Part shown: positions 61,232-64,000 of the stretch, one piece after another
Numbering within the stretch: the first letter of the stretch is position 1
Layout of the letters: each line of letters starts with the position of its first letter
NCBI GenBank assembly: GCA_946479745.1
Contig: CAMLGZ010000020.1
Location: 1-64,000 of the forward strand
Direction of reading: 5' to 3'
Length of the DNA stretch: 64,000 bases
DNA from: an uncultured Pseudoxanthomonas sp.
GTDB lineage: Bacteria; Pseudomonadota; Gammaproteobacteria; Xanthomonadales; Xanthomonadaceae
Notes under the pieces: model-generated
What the model saw: only the letters and a program-made list of their open reading frames with translations
What the model was told of the DNA's origin: nothing
The model's database searches: none
Made by a program: the position numbers and the translations under genes

Positions 61232-61831
61232 TCATTTGAGGGGCAGCGTCACGCTCTTGATGCATTCGTCGACCGTGGCCTTGAGCGTCGGGTCGGTAAC
61301 CGATTGCAACGCGGCTAGCGCTTTTGCTTCATAGGCCTCGGCCACACCTGGCGCGGGCTCAAGGAAGGGAGAAGTGCACAAGTTGTCGACGGCGTAGCCG
61401 TGCCCCACCATCGCCAGCACGCGCTCGGGCGCATTCGGCAGCGCCTGGGCCAGCGCACGGCTCAAGGTCTCGGCAGTGTCGGCATCGGAGGCAGGGCGCA
61501 AGCGAAGAGCAATCGTCAGCCAGACGGGATCGGCGGTAGCGATGGCGTCGCTGACTTTGCCGAAGCGCGCATCGTCCTGGCCCAGCGCAAGGAGGGCGGC
61601 CTTGGCTCCCTTGCTGTCGATTTCCCCGTTGATCTGCCGGGCCAGTTCCGGTTCCACCGGCGCCGATTGCGCAGAGGGCACGGACGGCGCTGAGGCGGCA
61701 GCGGGAGCTGCGGAAACCGGTGCGGCCGGCGGCGACGCCTCGGCAGGCTCCCGCGGTGCAGCGACAGGCTTGCAGGCCGATAACAACAGTCCGCCAAAGA
61801 CCAACAAAACCGCCAATCCAGGTCGCTTCAC
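61232..61831 (-). CDS. Hypothetical lipoprotein
   Basis: 199 residues from a GTG start at 61831, which has GGAG six bases upstream. Signal VKRPGLAVLLVFGGLLLSAC is a clear lipoprotein signal with Cys20. A proline/alanine linker (residues 22-60) precedes a helical domain: LARQINGEIDSKGAKAALLALGQDDARFGKVSDAIATADPVWLTIALRLRPASDADTAETLSRALAQALPNAPERVLAMVGHGYAVDNLCTSPF in several blocks. A similar small helical domain occurs in unnamed Xanthomonadaceae lipoproteins. Function unknown. Its stop is directly beside a repeat arm. Confidence 0.72.
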   Translation of the reverse strand: MKRPGLAVLLVFGGLLLSACKPVAAPREPAEASPPAAPVSAAPAAASAPSVPSAQSAPVEPELARQINGEIDSKGAKAALLALGQDDARFGKVSDAIATADPVWLTIALRLRPASDADTAETLSRALAQALPNAPERVLAMVGHGYAVDNLCTSPFLEPAPGVAEAYEAKALAALQSVTDPTLKATVDECIKSVTLPLK

Positions 61832-62007
61832 AGGGTGCTCCGCAAGAGGAAAGCGGGCAGGATCGCAAAATTGGCGGCGCCCGGTTCGTGACCTGATCGG
61901 CTGAACGGGACTTCCGGCCATTGCCCCGGCTGTTGCTGTCCTGCAACATGCGCGTGCTAGGCGCCAAACCCGCCTTCGCCTCCTTCCACCACCCTCCGGA
62001 AGCCAAC

Positions 62008-64000
62008 ATGCCCTCCAGCCGCTCCTCGTCCGTGCGTCCGCACCGACTCGCCATCGCCATTGCCGCCCTGTTGCCGTTCGGCACAGTCCTCGCCCAGGAA
62101 GCCGTGCCCGCCGCGCCGGCGCAAAGCGAAGCCACCACGCTGGATGCGGTGCAAGTCACTGCGCAGCGTCGCGTGGAAAACATCAAAGACGTGCCGGTTT
62201 CCATCAGCACCATAAACAGCGAAAAGCTCGACGTCCTAGCCTCCGGCGGCAACGACGTGCGCTTTCTGTCGGCGCGCGTGCCCAGCCTCAATATCGAATC
62301 GTCGTACGGACGCGCCTTCCCGCGTTTCTACATCCGCGGATTGGGCAACACCGACTTCGACCTCAACGCCTCGCAGCCGGTGTCGTTGATCTACGACGAA
62401 GTAGTGCAGGAAAGTCCGTTGCTGAAAGGCTTCCCGGTATTCGATCTGGAACGCATCGAAGTATTGCGCGGCCCGCAGGGCACGCTGTTCGGCCGCAACA
62501 CGCCGGCCGGCGTGGTGAAATTCGAATCGGCCAAGCCGACGCAGGAATTCGGCGGCTACGGCAGGGTGTCCTACGGCACCGACGACATGTGGAACGTGGA
62601 AGGCGCCGTCGGTGGCGGCTTGACCGATCGCTGGTCCGCCCGCGCCTCGGTGCTGTTCCAGCGCCGCGAGGACTCGGTGACCAACACCAACATCCCCGGT
62701 CCCGACCGTGGCGCCGAAGGCTACGACGAGTCCGCCGCACGGGTGCAGTTCCTGTACGAAGGCGATGCGTTCGAAGGCTTGTTCAACCTGCACAAGCGCC
62801 ACCTCAACGGCACCGCGCGTCTGTTCCGCGCCAACATCATCGACCCGGGCACCAACAACCTGGTGCCTGGCTTCGACCGCGATGAAGTGTCCACCGACGG
62901 CGTCAACTTCTCCGAACTCGATACCTGGGGCGGGAGCGCACGCCTGCGGTGGGAGTTGGGCCGTGTGAACCTGTACTCCATCACTGGCTACGAAACCGCC
63001 GAGTCGCTCAATCGCGGCGATATCGACGGCGGCTACGGCGCTGCGTTCCTCGGCCCGGGCAATTCGGGACCGGGCTTCATCCCGTTCGCATCGGAATCGG
63101 CCGATGGTCTGCCCGACCATCGCCAGATCACCCAGGAATTCCGCATCGAGTCCAACGAATGGGGCCGCTTCGACTGGCAGGCAGGCCTGTTCTACTACGA
63201 CGAAGACATCACCATCGACAGCTTCAATTACGACTCGCTGACCGCCGGCAATCCGCAAGCCGGCCATGCGATCCAGGAGCAGCGCAACAAGGCCTGGGCG
63301 GTATTCGCTTCCGGCGATTTCGATGTCACCGACAAACTGAAGCTGCGCGGCGGCTTGCGCTACACGCAGGACAAGAAGGACTTCAGCGCCAGCGTGCTGG
63401 AGGGCGCGCCGTTTGGTGCGCCGGTCGGCGGTCCGTATCGGGTCAACACCGACGTCGACGATGTCAGCGGCGACCTGAGCGCGGTGTACCAGCTCAACGA
63501 AGACATCAACCTGTACGCGCGCGTGGCCAAGGGTTTCCGCGCACCATCGATCCAAGGTCGTCTGCTGTTCGCCAGCGCCACGGCGCCCAATGGCGGCGTG
63601 TCCACCGCCGACTCGGAAGAAGTAATTTCCTATGAGGCCGGCATCAAGGCCGACCTGTGGGACAAGCGCGCGCGCATCGGCTTCAATGTGTTCCGCTACG
63701 ACGTCAACGACCAGCAAATCATCGCGGTAGGCGGCGGCTCCAATATCGCCACGCTGCTCAACGCGGACAAGACCATCGGCCAGGGCTTCGAGCTGGATCT
63801 GGAGGCTTACCTCACCGACAACCTGCTGGTGACCCTGGGCAGCAGCTACAACGACACCGAGATCGACGACCCCAGCCTGTTCCTGCCCGGTTGCGGCGGC
63901 GGTTGCACGGTGACCGATCCGCTCACGGCCAATGGCTACTCGATCGACGGCAACTCGCTGCCGCAGGCGCCCAAGTGGGTGCACAACGTGACCGCGCGCT
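62008..64000 (+). CDS. TonB-dependent receptor, N-terminal part (runs off the window)
   Basis: 664 residues visible. GGAAG five bases before ATG. Signal MPSSRSSSVRPHRLAIAIAALLPFGTVLA. TonB-box-like segment LDAVQVTAQRRVENIKDVPVSISTI, plug domain to about 180 (FLSARVPSLNIESSYGRAFPRFYIRGLGNTDFDLNASQPVSLIYDEVVQ, ERIEVLRGPQGTLFGRNTPAGVVKFES) and barrel strands onward. The opening matches the large family of TonB-dependent receptors abundant in Xanthomonadaceae and sphingomonads, many of which take up plant or soil polymers, iron complexes or vitamins. Ligand unknown. A CGGGC-GGGC disulfide (GCGGGCT) lies near residue 632. Confidence 0.95.
   Translation, partial: MPSSRSSSVRPHRLAIAIAALLPFGTVLAQEAVPAAPAQSEATTLDAVQVTAQRRVENIKDVPVSISTINSEKLDVLASGGNDVRFLSARVPSLNIESSYGRAFPRFYIRGLGNTDFDLNASQPVSLIYDEVVQESPLLKGFPVFDLERIEVLRGPQGTLFGRNTPAGVVKFESAKPTQEFGGYGRVSYGTDDMWNVEGAVGGGLTDRWSARASVLFQRREDSVTNTNIPGPDRGAEGYDESAARVQFLYEGDAFEGLFNLHKRHLNGTARLFRANIIDPGTNNLVPGFDRDEVSTDGVNFSELDTWGGSARLRWELGRVNLYSITGYETAESLNRGDIDGGYGAAFLGPGNSGPGFIPFASESADGLPDHRQITQEFRIESNEWGRFDWQAGLFYYDEDITIDSFNYDSLTAGNPQAGHAIQEQRNKAWAVFASGDFDVTDKLKLRGGLRYTQDKKDFSASVLEGAPFGAPVGGPYRVNTDVDDVSGDLSAVYQLNEDINLYARVAKGFRAPSIQGRLLFASATAPNGGVSTADSEEVISYEAGIKADLWDKRARIGFNVFRYDVNDQQIIAVGGGSNIATLLNADKTIGQGFELDLEAYLTDNLLVTLGSSYNDTEIDDPSLFLPGCGGGCTVTDPLTANGYSIDGNSLPQAPKWVHNVTAR

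Noticed and set aside
62236..63984. 582-codon open frame antisense to the second TonB receptor
   Set aside because: The plus strand encodes a clear receptor with signal peptide and plug motifs; the antisense frame shows no recognisable features.

Overview
The window is a GC-rich chromosomal segment spanning the replication origin of a gammaproteobacterium of the Lysobacteraceae/Xanthomonadaceae type. The family assignment rests on gene order (mnmE-yidC-rnpA-rpmH leftward; dnaA-dnaN-recF-gyrB, then CPBP protease, M48 protease, TPR protein, tonB-exbB-exbD-exbD and pdxJ rightward), on close recall-level similarity of DnaA, GyrB and L34 to Xanthomonas proteins, and on the abundant short palindromic intergenic repeats typical of these genomes. 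I cannot name genus or species. No rRNA, tRNA, CRISPR array or intact insertion sequence was seen.

Layout. 1-6.8 kb: the 3' part of icd (isocitrate dehydrogenase), small secreted or hypothetical proteins, a LysR regulator, aceK (the kinase/phosphatase acting on isocitrate dehydrogenase), an exported methyltransferase-like protein and rluE. 7-10.3 kb: a DUF1800/DUF1501 pair of secreted proteins. 10.4-25 kb: hrpB (carrying a repeat-derived in-frame insertion), a large secreted nuclease, tatD, a leftward operon of an ABC exporter (yadGH-like), a hypothetical protein and panE, a ferredoxin/flavodoxin reductase, a secreted peptidase-like hydrolase, and a natAB-type ABC exporter. 25.3-34.7 kb: origin region, with a lipoprotein TonB homologue, mnmE, yidC, rnpA, rpmH, then dnaA, a probable oriC with two perfect inverted DnaA boxes, dnaN, recF and gyrB. 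Three parS-like 14-mers sit just after dnaN and inside recF. Genes run outward from the origin, co-directional with replication. 37.4-47.4 kb: membrane and envelope proteases, a TPR protein, the tonB-exbB-exbD system with three exbD genes, pdxJ, cardiolipin synthase and a radical SAM protein.

47.4-50.3 kb is accessory: more AT-rich, with a DUF4189 secreted protein, a small membrane protein, a lipoprotein, duplicated gene tails and frameshifted remnants. It resembles an effector/immunity locus in decay, but that is inference. 50.5-57 kb: a TPR protein, a 2-oxoglutarate/Fe(II) oxygenase, a two-component system, and a tight operon with two lipocalin-like DUF1579-type proteins, two NIPSNAP proteins and a WYL regulator. 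One member of each fold is exported and one is not, which makes this the best candidate here for an undescribed pathway. 57.3-64 kb: a TonB-dependent receptor, phhA with a divergent Lrp-type regulator, a small lipoprotein and a second TonB-dependent receptor running off the window. The tonB-exbBD genes could energise both receptors.

At least seven families of short palindromic repeats lie between genes. Four genes take their TAG stop codon from a repeat end, recF (and perhaps rluE) takes its ribosome binding site from one, and one repeat pair is translated inside hrpB.
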